Assembly (NCBI RefSeq): GCF_051106095.1
Contig: NC_135789.1
Location: 22,749,764-22,813,763, forward strand
Origin: Pogona vitticeps
Taxonomy: Eukaryota > Chordata > Lepidosauria > Squamata > Agamidae
DNA: 64,000 nt
Direction: 5' to 3'
Below the pieces are notes generated by a model. It saw only the letters and a list, made by a program, of their open reading frames with translations. It had not been told where the DNA came from and searched no databases. Of this stretch, positions 11,701 through 22,139 are shown in pieces (position 1 is the stretch's first letter; every line of letters begins with the position of its first letter). The translations under genes were made by a program, and so were the position numbers.

Positions 11701-12880
11701 GACAGACCCAGAAGGACATTCCAGAAATTGAGGTGCATAAACTGGGTTTATTCATATGAGTTCAGTTCTCAGCTCTACCAAGAGAAGTTTTGGGGTGACC
11801 CCATATTAATGATGTGCATTGGACACCCAACCTGATTTGTGGCCCAAAAAAAGTCCCGCAAATGGCTATCTTACCCATTTTGGGCTTTTTGGAGATATTC
11901 CTACCCAATCATGTCCATGCTTAAGAGGGGATCTGTGGGTTTCTGGATTTCCAGGAAGAAAGACATTTCTGCGAATGAGGAAATGCAATGGGTCATAGAC
12001 TGAAACAATGGTGCACTTACATCACTGGGTTCGGAAGGGGGCTGAAGTTCAGGCAAGGCAGAAGGTCTCCTGGGCAGGCCAGCACCAGTCTGCAAAGCTG
12101 GGCACTCTGTTACATTTCCCCTTATTCTTTCTTTTTTCTAACCTTCAGAAAGGAAGCTGAATCTTTCAAGCAAGCAGAGTGAGTTCTTTAAGCAGCTTCA
12201 GGGAAGGGAGTGAGTTGGGGACTTAAAAGGGCAATGGATACATTCCTTTATTTAAAGGGCAATGTATGTGTTTGGGAGGGTCTACCCTTCCTTAGCACCA
12301 CCTGGAATTTCACCTCAGTTTCTTCCCTTCCTCAGTCTCCCTCTTCCCCATTTGTAGAACCGGCAGAGTTATCCAAGGGGAAAAAATATGCAAACCACTT
12401 CTTTCTGTTGAGAAAAAAAAGTGGAAACAATGTTCTGGTCTTATCTCTGTATCCCACTTTTCTTTTTCCTCTTTGCCAGGCTGGAAACACGGGTGCTGTA
12501 TGGGATGCGGCTTCTCCAGAAACACAAATGTCACCAATTTCTTCAGCATTTCTACCTTTGTCCAAAGACAATACACATTCCTGGGATGTGCGGAATGGGA
12601 GGACGGCGCCTTCTGTTGCTGAGCCGGGGGTGGGATCGGAAGGCATTAAAAGCACCCTGGGAGAGACGGGGGCAGCTGATTGGAAGAAACATACCATATC
12701 TGAAGCCTGCTGGCTTTCGGCCGAGATCATTTATTATTAGTCACCACCAGGAACGAGAATGAGTGGCAGGAAGCATGATCAACCCTGTCTGCTCAGTGTT
12801 GTGTCTTTCGTAGTGACATTCATATTTATAGCAGTGAACCAGAAGGCATCGGGGGAGTTTCTGCCAGGGCGGCCGCCTAA
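11701..12880. other. Non-coding DNA with overlapping chance reading frames
   Basis: Frames of 176 codons (plus, 12210-12740) and 132 codons (minus, 12332-12730) cover the same DNA. Neither resembles a known protein, and neither has convincing splice sites. I treat both as chance. Confidence 0.4.
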
Positions 12881-13090
12881 AACTGTGATGTCGGCGGTTG
12901 GGTTCTTATTTTGGAACCTGGATCTAGAAGAAACAGAAAGCTCAAACTCCTGTCCTCTGAAGAGGCCGGCCACAGAGACGGGCGAAACGTTGGGAAGAAA
13001 AACCTCCAGAACACATCCAAACAGCCCGAAAAACCTACAACCACCATCGGGTCCTGGCCGTGAAAGCCTTCAAGAGTACTACATATTTTC
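12880..13090 (+). repeat. Penelope-like(?) tail with hammerhead-like motif
   Basis: Carries CTGAAGA at 12957-12963, a stem of 12965-12971 with 12977-12983 closing an ACAGA loop (five of seven pairs Watson-Crick), and GAAA at 12984-12987. It ends GTGAAAGCCTTCAAGAGTAC. This tail is abundant in squamate genomes. Confidence 0.6.
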
Positions 13091-13214
13091 GTTTATCCGT
13101 TTGATTCCCTCTTTTATTTCTGTTGAGATTTTCCAAACCAAGAAAGCTGCGGCTGACATATAATGTTCGTGGTGCAGCACACAGATGTGATGTAGGGAGG
13201 AAGTGATGCCTGGG

Positions 13215-13428
13215 AAAGTTTTGAAGTTGAGCTAGGCCTAGTTCTAGGGCCTTGCTTCCTGTTCCTGCCCCAGTGCTAGATGGGAGCACTGAACAGGAAG
13301 CTAAGCAGAAAAGTCTCAAGTCTTCCCCTTGAGGCCTTTCTCTCAGGCGAGTCACACTTTGGTGTGTGTAAAGTGTCTGCCTCACAGGCAGTACTCCCAG
13401 AATGGAGAAGTATGGGATTTGTAGTCCC
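13215..13428. mobile_element. MITE P, partial copy
   Basis: Shares GAGCTAGGCCTAG, CTTCCTGTTC, GAACAGGAAGCTAAG and the right end AATGGAGAAGTATGGGATTT with 24514-24769. The left terminal repeat is missing. Confidence 0.6.
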
Positions 13429-13454
13429 TCGTGGGCCATTTTTGCAGCCTTCAG

Positions 13455-13580
13455 AGTAGTGGTTCCCAACCTCAGGAGCCCAGATGTTCTTGGACTACAA
13501 CTCCCAGAAATCCTGGCCAGCACTGCTCATGGGGAAGGCTTCCGGGAGATGCAGCCCAAGAACATCTGGTGACCCAGATG
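13455..13580. mobile_element. Palindromic MITE-like element
   Basis: AGATGTTCTTGGACTACAAC near the left end is inverted as GCAGCCCAAGAACATCTGG near the right, giving a hairpin with arms of about 50 bp. The same family is at 18479-18624. Confidence 0.75.
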
Positions 13581-13599
13581 TTTAGAGCCCCTTGTCTAA

Positions 13600-16500
13600 A
13601 AAATAAAAAGCTCGCCAACTTGTTCTGTACCTGCTGTTCTTCGGGCAAAACTACACACACACACACACCTCTGGATGACACCTGCAAAATTAATGCTCCT
13701 TCTACCTCTGGCTCTATTTCATGGGGTCCTAGTTTTGCATCCCCACTTGCCAAGAAAGTGAAAACCGTGACTTATCCCTTTGGACAACATATTAACTCCC
13801 TAAACTTTGCCACAAAGCAGAAAGAGTGAAATTGGTGGAGATTATATGGAGAGAAAAGAGATTTTATGTGCCCAAGGAATTTCTCTTTGTAAAGGCCTGA
13901 AATGATGCTGCATCTCTTAATCAGAGCATGGAAATAACGTACTAGGTTTAACTTGTCAAAGGGTTACGTCTGCACTGACAAGAGGCATGCGGCATGATGC
14001 ATTTGAAGAAAGGCATGTTGAAAGTAACTTTTTAAAAATGTTTTAATGTTGCTTTCAGAATGCTAATGGAGAGAGGGTTTGCATTTATCCTGCTTAATGC
14101 AGAAGTAGCTATGTTACTGCAAGAAATCAAACGCTTTTATTGCCTAGATCAGATCTTCTTTGCCCGTTCAACACCAAGCCACCCCTGAAATTACATTCAG
14201 GATCTCTCACACAACATGTTAATGCATGTTGGGGAAATCCATTGTTCGCTGCATTACAGGCCACCCAGTGTGTTTAGCAAAAATGCTAGGTGTGTGCACT
14301 ACCTTTAGACAAATGTGTAAATGAAAACTGAATCTGTGGCTGTCTATTTCTGGGGCCACCATGAAGTGGAGCAAAGAGGTGCTGGTCACCCACAGGGTGG
14401 ACTAACAACTCCATGGATCACTCCTCTTAAATCTAGCATTCACTTGTTGCTATTAGATGTGGAGAAAATGAAAGCAAAAAAATAAGGGCTGGAAGGAGAG
14501 TTTGCTTTTTAAACTATCTTCCTTCCCGCCCTGCGGCGGAGTCATGATTAAACCAGCCTTGCAGTCACAGCACTCCTAATCTCAGATCCAGGTAATAGGA
14601 GGGTGGAGGGGAGAACAGATAGAATGTGTGGGGCCTGAGGTTCCCTGCATTGCTCTTTTAAGAAAGATCCAAGGTCAGCTTTGCCCATTGCCCTTTTAAA
14701 ATCTCTCTTACTCCCTTCCTGATGATTGCTTTAGGGAGCCAGCTAGGATTTCTCATGAAAGCTGGGAAAAAAGAAAGGGAAAAATAAAAAATGGAAATGA
14801 AACACAGAATTCAGCTGTTGGTGCCCTCCTATCCTGACTACATCATTCAGCGCATGATCTGGCTTTGGTGTTTGCATTTCCCTACTGACAGAAAACGGAG
14901 CTTAATGAGAAACACACACACACACACACATAGAGAACAAATGAAGACCGAAGAGTGTTCTGCGAGAGGTCTGCACAAGTTGCCAAAAATTAACAAAACA
15001 AAACAAAAACTGGAGGGAGAGAGAATTTCAGTGCATGGCAGCAAGCCCCTACTTTGAGTCATAGTGTAATTTCGAAAACATAGAAAATGTAATTTCAGAA
15101 GAGAAATAGAAGCATGAGTCTTTCTTCCCTAACATGATATTGACTGCATGGGAGGGGGTGCATCACAATGAGAAATGCATAGGACAAGCCACAATATATA
15201 GGTTTGTACTATAGTTATAAATCCTGGCAACTTGAAAGTGGCAGGTGAGACAATGCCAGCATTTTTCTCCTTGCTGTGGGAAAGTCAGGATTTTATCAGT
15301 CACCATCAGAGAAATCCTGCGCATTTGCACAACCATGTTTGCACATTTCTGAAAAAGAAATCCAGATTGTTGGGAAGTACAGTAAGAATTGCATGAACTA
15401 GCAAATGCAGTGACATTAGACAAGTTGTTTTTTGATCAACTAGTCTTCTTGTGTCTTGTGTGTGCGCATGCGCACACATACATGGCACATGGACATCTAT
15501 GTGTGTTTGCTCGGGGGAAAGGTGCTGGGTTTGCACAGCCACCTTCTGCGCAAAATAAAACAATATTGGGTGGGGAAAGTTTTCAGTGTCTTGTTCTTGC
15601 ACTGGAGTGGAGAACATCACTAAGTCTCAGAGAACTCCTAACAGACACGGTATTGAGACAATCTGTCTCTTTGAGAAATAAGAAATTAATCAGATTAATT
15701 TATTTTCTAAGTGTCTGCTCCTACCCCACCAGAGAATATTTGGCTTCTGTACTCCATATCTAGTGAGCCAGAGAGTAATACACTCTGTGTGCGGATGTGT
15801 GTGGTGTGAATGTATTTGTTCTGCCTGGCAGAAGGAGGATTAGGATAAGCCAAATTCTTTGTGGCTGGTAGGTAGTCTTTTAACCTTTCAAGTTAAACTT
15901 AGCATTGGGACACCTGTCTCTGTGGCAGGGGGCAGCCCCGGCGCATGAAATTTGTGCACAGCTGTCAGAGCATGAAATGGGATAAGTGGAAGAACATTGT
16001 ACACTACTTGGAGCTGGCAGTCTTCCCATTTGGCTCCAGAAAGTAAAAAGCATGGGTTAGAAAAGCTGAGGAAGTACAGAGTGAACGAGAGAGAAAGATA
16101 CAATAGGACTGGGAGGGGGGAGGAGGGGGACATGAGAGAGAAATACCTCCATACAAAAATCATATAAACCCAAAATTTAATGTGCCAAGACATAATTTTA
16201 CTATCTGAACAGGAGCAGTCGGGAAGCTTGAACAAAATGAGAGGAAAATAAGTTCTCAAAAGAGAATTATTCAGAGTGTGCAGCAATCTGATAGGGATCT
16301 CTGAGGTATAATTCTGATCCTTCTTGGCCCAAGAGAGTCTCATCCCACTGTTAGCACCTGAAAGGGGCGGCTACACAACCACTCCAGCAGAAAAACAGTC
16401 ATGCTGGCAATAAAAACTGCAATTGAATTGGTTTCAGCATTATTTACATTGATGTATCAATTCCTGGGCACACGACGCACAGGTGAACTCGATTTATCTG

Positions 16501-18050
16501 GGCTGCAAAGTGAGTTTTTCTTAACTGGCCAGTTGGACTTTTTAAAATACCTTGGTCTCTAAATTGATTCAATTCCATTTGCTTTAGTGGCTGTGAACAC
16601 TACTTTGGTAGTACAGGCCCTGAAGTTTTTCCTCTAATTTTAAAAAAACCTATTTATTAAAATGTTTAGCGATGCATCACTTAGTACAGTGTGGCTGCAT
16701 ATGATTTTTTTTTGTGCTATTGAGAGCATATTGCTGCATCACTTCATCATTCGATATTAGAACCCTCTTTCCCAATCTCTGACGTCCTTGTAAGACATAG
16801 CAGGATGACACCAATAAAACAGAAAGAGGTCCTCTACGTTATGTAAAATCTCCCCAGATTACTTACTGGGCTTTGAAACAATTTCAAATTAACACAGCCA
16901 CTGATTTATTGATGTATCACTTACTTTTTAAAAATACTTCAAAAATTTAACCACAGTGTGCACCTCAAACAGAATGGAAGTTGACTCGATTCCACTGTAG
17001 TCTCCCAGTTTTAATTACCAGAAATACACCAAATTGAATTTAAGTGAAAGTGAATGCAAATATCAATTTATATACCACATGGTATATAACTTTATATCAA
17101 TCTAGAAAAGGTCAGGACTGGAATTGATGTAAATCAGCAGTGTGACCGACCAGATGTTCTTGGACTGCATCTCCCGACCCGCTCATTATTTTCTATATGG
17201 ACCCTGTTCCTTAAAACAGGTTTTATCTACTGTTTAATTTCTGTTTCAGAGTGAAAAATGAAAGAAGGAGCATTATTTTTATTTATTTTTCCTCCTTAAG
17301 TTTGGCAAAATCCGTCTCTGGGCAAACCTATCATATTTCTTTTTGAGAGGAAAACCACGTACAAAAATGACTGGCTGACTGTTTAAAAAAGAAAGTCCCA
17401 CACAACCTCCCCACTTCCAATATTTCTAATCCTGAAGAGTCCACATGACACAGTGGAAGCTGTTGCCGTTTTGCACAACATGCTTTATTTGAGCCACCCG
17501 ATTGACTTAATTTGCAAAGACAGAAAAAAAGCAAGCCATGATTGGCCTTGTTTTCCGATCCAGCATGCAGAAAACCTCTAACCCTTTTGCCGAGCGAGGG
17601 GCATAATTTTGCAGTTCAGTTCCCCATCTTGTGACTCATGAGGATTTCCATCTCGGGTTTACACCGCCTTTGTTCTAGACGTGTTCCTCCGAGTTTTGCA
17701 AAATTTGATTGATGACTACCTTATCCATCTGCCATTTTGTAGATTTCAGATATGAGTGTGGGGCGGGTGTCTTAAATTTGATCCTGCCAAACAACCACCA
17801 TTTCCAAGCTTCCTATGGAGAAATCTTGGTCACATCGGATGTGCACCGTATAAAAGAGTGAACACTTTGCTACCACAAAAGCAATAAGCTTTGAGATTAA
17901 TAGCGCTTGAACGAATATAAATAGGAGACGAAATTCTTCAAGTAAGCAACTATGTTAGACTCTGGCTTTCCTCCTTTCTGAAAGAGTCTCGCTGCCTCCC
18001 ACCTTTAAATGCTGCTCCAATGTTCCTTGAAAACCTGAACCTTTGTCAAG
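13600..18050. other. Low-repeat non-coding block, possible regulatory DNA
   Basis: About 4.4 kb with very few recognisable repeats and no supported exon. AT-rich stretches with homeodomain-like TAAT words are frequent, for example 13860-14130 and 16380-17130. Such low-repeat islands in vertebrate gene deserts often carry conserved non-coding elements; here that is inference. Confidence 0.35.
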
Positions 18051-18240
18051 GAAACAAAAGTTACTTAAAGCGTTTTGGCACGCTCTGAGTAACACACCTA
18101 TATTAGCCGGCTAATGATCTGATCAATCATTAGCCCTGTCAGATCTGTTCTGAGATAAAGATGGCTGGCGGCCAGGTACGGATCCAGGATGACGGTTTGA
18201 TCTTATCGCGCCGCAATTAGGTTACAAGCGTTCCTTCGCT
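18051..18240. promoter_or_regulatory. Candidate conserved non-coding element
   Basis: Repeat-free sequence with clustered CTAATGATCTGATCAATCAT, a TATTAGCC word and AGATAAAG. The dense, non-simple-sequence TAAT/GATA words look like enhancer text, but conservation cannot be tested here. Confidence 0.3.
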
Positions 18241-18478
18241 AAAGCAGGCCAAGAGGAGACGTTTTACGAGGAAAGGATTTTTCCTCGGGCATAACATCTT
18301 GGAGCAGTTGCAAACTGAGTGGAGGTGGTAACTTCACCCTCAAAATGTTTGGTGGTTGGGGGCAGACGGCAGCCTTTGTGAGCCGTCTACACTGGCAGAC
18401 GGAGAGAGCCGTCATCTTCATCAGTAAGAGGCCCTATTTTGGAAGAAATTATTCTGAGTCTCTCCATTCTACGTTCTC

Positions 18479-18624
18479 CTTAAGTGGTTCCCAACCTTGG
18501 GTCCCCAGATGTTCTTGGACTAAAACTCCCAGAAGCCTTCACCGCGAGCTGTGCTGGCCAGGATTTCTGGGAGTTGTAGCCCAAGAACATCTGGGGACTC
18601 AAAGTTTTGAATCACTGCTCTAAG
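18479..18624. mobile_element. Palindromic MITE-like element
   Basis: Begins TAAGTGGTTCCCAACCTTGG and ends AATCACTGCTCTAAG. CAGATGTTCTTGGACTAAAA is mirrored by TGTAGCCCAAGAACATCTGG, and the centre reads CAGAAGCCTTCACCGCGAGC. It is a near-complete hairpin of about 145 bp. Confidence 0.8.
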
Positions 18625-18914
18625 TATATTTTTTTAAAAGGATGGGTTACTGAACATACGCAAGAAAAAGCCTTTGTCCCTATTTAAGCCACAGGAGGCA
18701 AAACTGAACTTTCTGTTGCATTCTTTCTTCTTCACTTTGGTGGTAGCTGCTTAAAGACACTGGAGGACAATGACATTTTCCCCCACCGGATATTAAATGA
18801 AAAATAGCATATAACTACGTAACAACGCATACACTGTGTTGACATGCCAAAGATGCCAAAGCTTTGGAAAGGAAATGAATGCAGTTAATGAATACAATGA
18901 AATCAACCCTTAGT

Positions 18915-19195
18915 GCTCACTGGAAGGACAGATCCTGGAGCTGAGGCTCCAATACTTGGGCCACCTCATAAGAAGAGAAGACTCCCTGGAAAAGACCCTG
19001 ATGTTGGGAAAGTGTGAAGGCAAGAGGAGAAGGAGATGATGGAGGATGAGATGGTTGGACAGTGCTATCAAAGCGACCAACATGAATTTGACCCAACTCT
19101 GGGAGGCAGTGGAAGACAGGAGGGCCTGGCATGCTCTGGTCCATGGGGTCACAAAGAGTCAGACATGACTAAATGACTAAACAACAACAACAAAT
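18915..19195 (+). repeat. RTE/BovB LINE 3' end
   Basis: CTCCAATACTTGGGCCACCT, GTCACAAAGAGTCAGACATG and the ACAACAACAACAA tail are classic BovB 3' text. It is the best-preserved BovB end in the window, so likely younger than those at 3605 and 34328. Confidence 0.9.
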
Positions 19196-19714
19196 GAATA
19201 CAACAAGAGGCATGAATTATGATGGTTCTGTGGCTGTGCCTAAAAGTGGAATGCCTTGGTTGGTACCTTCTCAACCATCCTCAAATATGAGGATGTTGTC
19301 AAGGCGGAGGTGGAGGCAGGCTTTTACAGTAGTGTTTTATCTTGCAACAATTGTCTGTTTTTCTTATATAATTGCTGGTTTAGAGTTTAATTTATGAATG
19401 GTTAGGATTGTCCTTTGCTGTGCTGCATGCTGGAGAAACATCAGAAGGGTGGGATTTTTTTAAAAAAAGTAAGCCCATGGCTTCCTTTGTTGAGTAAATC
19501 CATCTCATTCTCTGTCTTCCTCTTTTCCTGCCGCCTTCCACTTTTCCCAGCAGGGCTGCTTCTCATGATATATCCAAACTATGACAGCTTTGGTTTAGCC
19601 TTCAAACAGGGGATTAGCCTTTCTGAAACAAACCCTATGGCTACTTCTTAGGGTTGAGGGAGTCAAGTCGTCCCAAGGGTGTTGTTATTTTCATCTGTCA
19701 AACTTTGGAGGACG

Positions 19715-20075
19715 TATTATTTGTTGCAGGGTTTTGAATTTTTGTTCAACTGCTCTAGCGGTTAAGCGGACGTGCAAGGATTCACAGAGCAGAATCCCTT
19801 CAAGTCCACCCTCTTTTTTCCTCATCCGCTGGCACTTACAGTCTCAATAATTCACTCTGAGACATCAGTAGGAAAAAGAATAAAAGATGTCATTACTTAC
19901 AGTTGAACAGATCAAACAGTAAACACAACTGCCTTTCACAACACACTTGGGGCTCTATTTGGATTCAGAGCCAGGAGGGAACAATGGGTTAGTGCAGGAT
20001 AGTTTGACAGTCAACCCTGCCCAGAAAAATCCCTCCGAGCCACACCTTCTCCAGGCAGCATGCGAGGTTGGGAAA
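19715..20075 (-). repeat. Unclassified dispersed repeat U1, copy b
   Basis: The minus strand reads in the order of the other U1 copies: AACCTCGCATGCTGCCTGGA, GACTGTCAAACTATCC, TGAATCCAAATAGAGCCCC, CTTACAGTCTCAATAATTCA on plus. It lies 900 bp from copy c in the same orientation. Confidence 0.65.
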
Positions 20076-20269
20076 ATTCAGAAACATTATTCACCATGGA
20101 TGGGAACCAAACTGGTTCATCTCCTATCGCTCGCAGTTAGAAAAGAGAGACAATGTGAGAGCAGGCCAGTTCAACTTCAGCTCTGAATCCTCCAGGAGTT
20201 CATCCAGGATGTAGAAAGAAGAAGAAAGCTAAAGAAATTGTTATTATTTGACAGCTGAATAAAACACCA

Positions 20270-20560
20270 GGTGTAACTTCTAGCTAATTACGCTACCGGG
20301 TTTTACACTAAAGATTTTTAATGCTTTTTTCCCCCCCAGCGGGGGAAAGAGGGAGAAGCGACAGAGAAGAAATCAAAGGGCAGAGATCGAAAAACACATA
20401 TGAGAAGGTATAAAACAAGATTTATATCTACATAATTTCCTCTAATTGCTGATAGAAGATGTTAATTTTCCTTTTGATGCTTCACTTAACGCCTCGGGGC
20501 CTTTGGCGTAGCTGCCAGGAATGGCAGGGAGTGAAAGGGGGATTAGCTCAGAGGTTCTTC
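20270..20560. promoter_or_regulatory. Candidate conserved non-coding element
   Basis: Repeat-free text between two U1 copies, with CTAGCTAATTACGCTACCGG, CCTCTAATTGCTGATAGAAG and GTTAATTTTCC. Inference only; needs alignment to other amniotes. Confidence 0.3.
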
Positions 20561-20984
20561 CTCCTCACGGTAGCCGACCTTACAGAAATAAAAGCTTTAG
20601 TGACAGGGGATAAAGTCCCAGAAGTTCAAGCCCAACAGAAAGTTAAGTTAGGTCATCATCTCCCCCTCCTCTTCGTCTGCCCGCAAAAGCACTGGGGCGC
20701 ACGGCAGTGAGCTTTCTGTCTTAGATCTCTGGGTAGATTTGATGGAATGGCTGCTTTTGGGCCGGGGGGGTGGGGGAGGCAACTGGCCTCTTCAGTTGGG
20801 CTAGCAGGAGGAGAAGGGAGCCTGGAAAATCATGCTGATACTGAAAACTGTGAAACAGAAGAAGAGTTGATGGATAATATCTTGCAGAGTTTTGAATCCA
20901 GGGTTGAAAACCTCTAGCTGGGCAGCAGATATGCAGAGAATTTTTTTTAAAAAACAGAATTAGCTTCAAGTCCCCACAGAGTAG

Positions 20985-21345
20985 ACCACTCCCTCTTCTC
21001 TCATCAAACTGGCACATGCAGTCTCTATAAACTTGTTTTGAGACACGGGCAAGAGAAAAAGAGAAATTTATTCACAGTCGAAAAGGTCAAAAAACAGCGT
21101 ACTGTGCAAAAATGACCAACTCACAGCCTGCTTCTTGCAGATTACATTCTAATCGTGCTAACACAAACAGGCTAAAAAAAAAGACAGGAAAAGACACTCA
21201 AACAGAGAAATATGGCATTCTTTGATGTCAGAGGCAGGAACTGCTGGATTGATTGATAGTCACCTCAGCCCAGAAAGGTCCCTCCTAGCCAGATCTAGTA
21301 AAAGCTGCATGCGAGTTTGCTAAAACTCCAACAGAAAATGGTGGC
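20985..21345 (-). repeat. Unclassified dispersed repeat U1, copy c
   Basis: The plus strand carries CAAACTGGCACATGCAGTCT and TGATAGTCACCTCAGCCCAG, then AAAGCTGCATGCGAGTTTGC, the reverse of the U1 order. More diverged than copies d and e. Confidence 0.6.
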
Positions 21346-21509
21346 TGCGGTACCATTTTTGAAGTCTCCGGTACCAAGATCCAAGATGTTGAGTATAAGC
21401 AAATTAGCAAGTATTTGTTGCCTCTTCAGTCTGAACAGGTGGGCTAGAGCCCTTGAAAGCTCACACAAATTGATTTGTTTTCATCTTAAAAACACAACAG
21501 GACTCCTAA

Positions 21510-21870
21510 AGGTAAAGGTAAAGGTAAAGGTTCCCCTTGACAATTTTTGTCCAGTCGTGTTTGACTCTAGGAGGCGGTGCTCATCCCGGTTTCCAAGCCA
21601 TAGAGCCAGCGTTTTTGTCTGAAAACAATCTTCCGTGGTCACATGGCCAGTGCGACTTAGACACGGAATGCTGTTACCTTCCCACCGAGGTGGTCCCTAT
21701 TGATCTACTTGCATTTGCATGCTTTCGAACCGCTAGGTTGGCGGGAGCTGGGACAAGCGACGGGCGCTCACTCCGTCACGTGGATTCGATCTTACGACTG
21801 CTTGGTGTTCTGATCCTGAAGCACAGGCTTCTGCGGTTTAGCCCACAGCGCCACCACATCCCTCTTACAA
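21510..21870 (-). repeat. ACCTTT-tailed tRNA SINE, copy 1
   Basis: The minus strand starts with GTGGTGGCGCTGTGGGCTAA (A-box-like), has AGATCGAATCC (B-box-like) and ends in ACCTTTACCTTTACC. Flanked by the direct repeat GACTCCTAA at 21501-21509 and 21871-21879, a target-site duplication. It is almost the same as copy 2 at 25916-26258 and differs from the other four copies. Confidence 0.9.
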
Positions 21871-21880
21871 GACTCCTAAC

Positions 21881-22134
21881 TAGAGATAAACACGAATCGC
21901 TGTTCAGCAGTTCATGCTGGTTTGTGTATTGTCCGAACAGGTGTTCGAAGCCCCGCCTCCTCCAGCGTGTGCCCATTCAGAGGGAGCAGTCTGACTTCTC
22001 TGGCCCGCCTCCTCCAGGCACTGCCTCCAAGTGGATGCCTGCCAGAGGAGGTGGGGCTTTGAAACTCAGAACGTCGGCTCGGCCAGTCAATGAACTAGCA
22101 CAAACCGTCAAACCCGGGTTCGTGCCCATCTTTA
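21881..22134. mobile_element. hAT-like MITE
   Basis: Starts TAGAGATAAACACGAATCGC and ends GGGTTCGTGCCCATCTTTA, imperfect inverted ends. The body shares CGCCTCCTCC and GAGGAGGTGGGGCTTTG text with 55120-55358. It sits immediately beside SINE copy 1. Confidence 0.65.
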
Positions 22135-22139
22135 CTCCT

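Noticed and set aside
12210-12740. 176-codon frame with an overlapping minus-strand frame
   Set aside because: Both strands open, no known domain, no credible splice sites or promoter.
15888-16343. 151-codon minus-strand frame with hydrophobic stretches
   Set aside because: Pyrimidine-rich composition gives F/L/S runs; no recognisable membrane protein.
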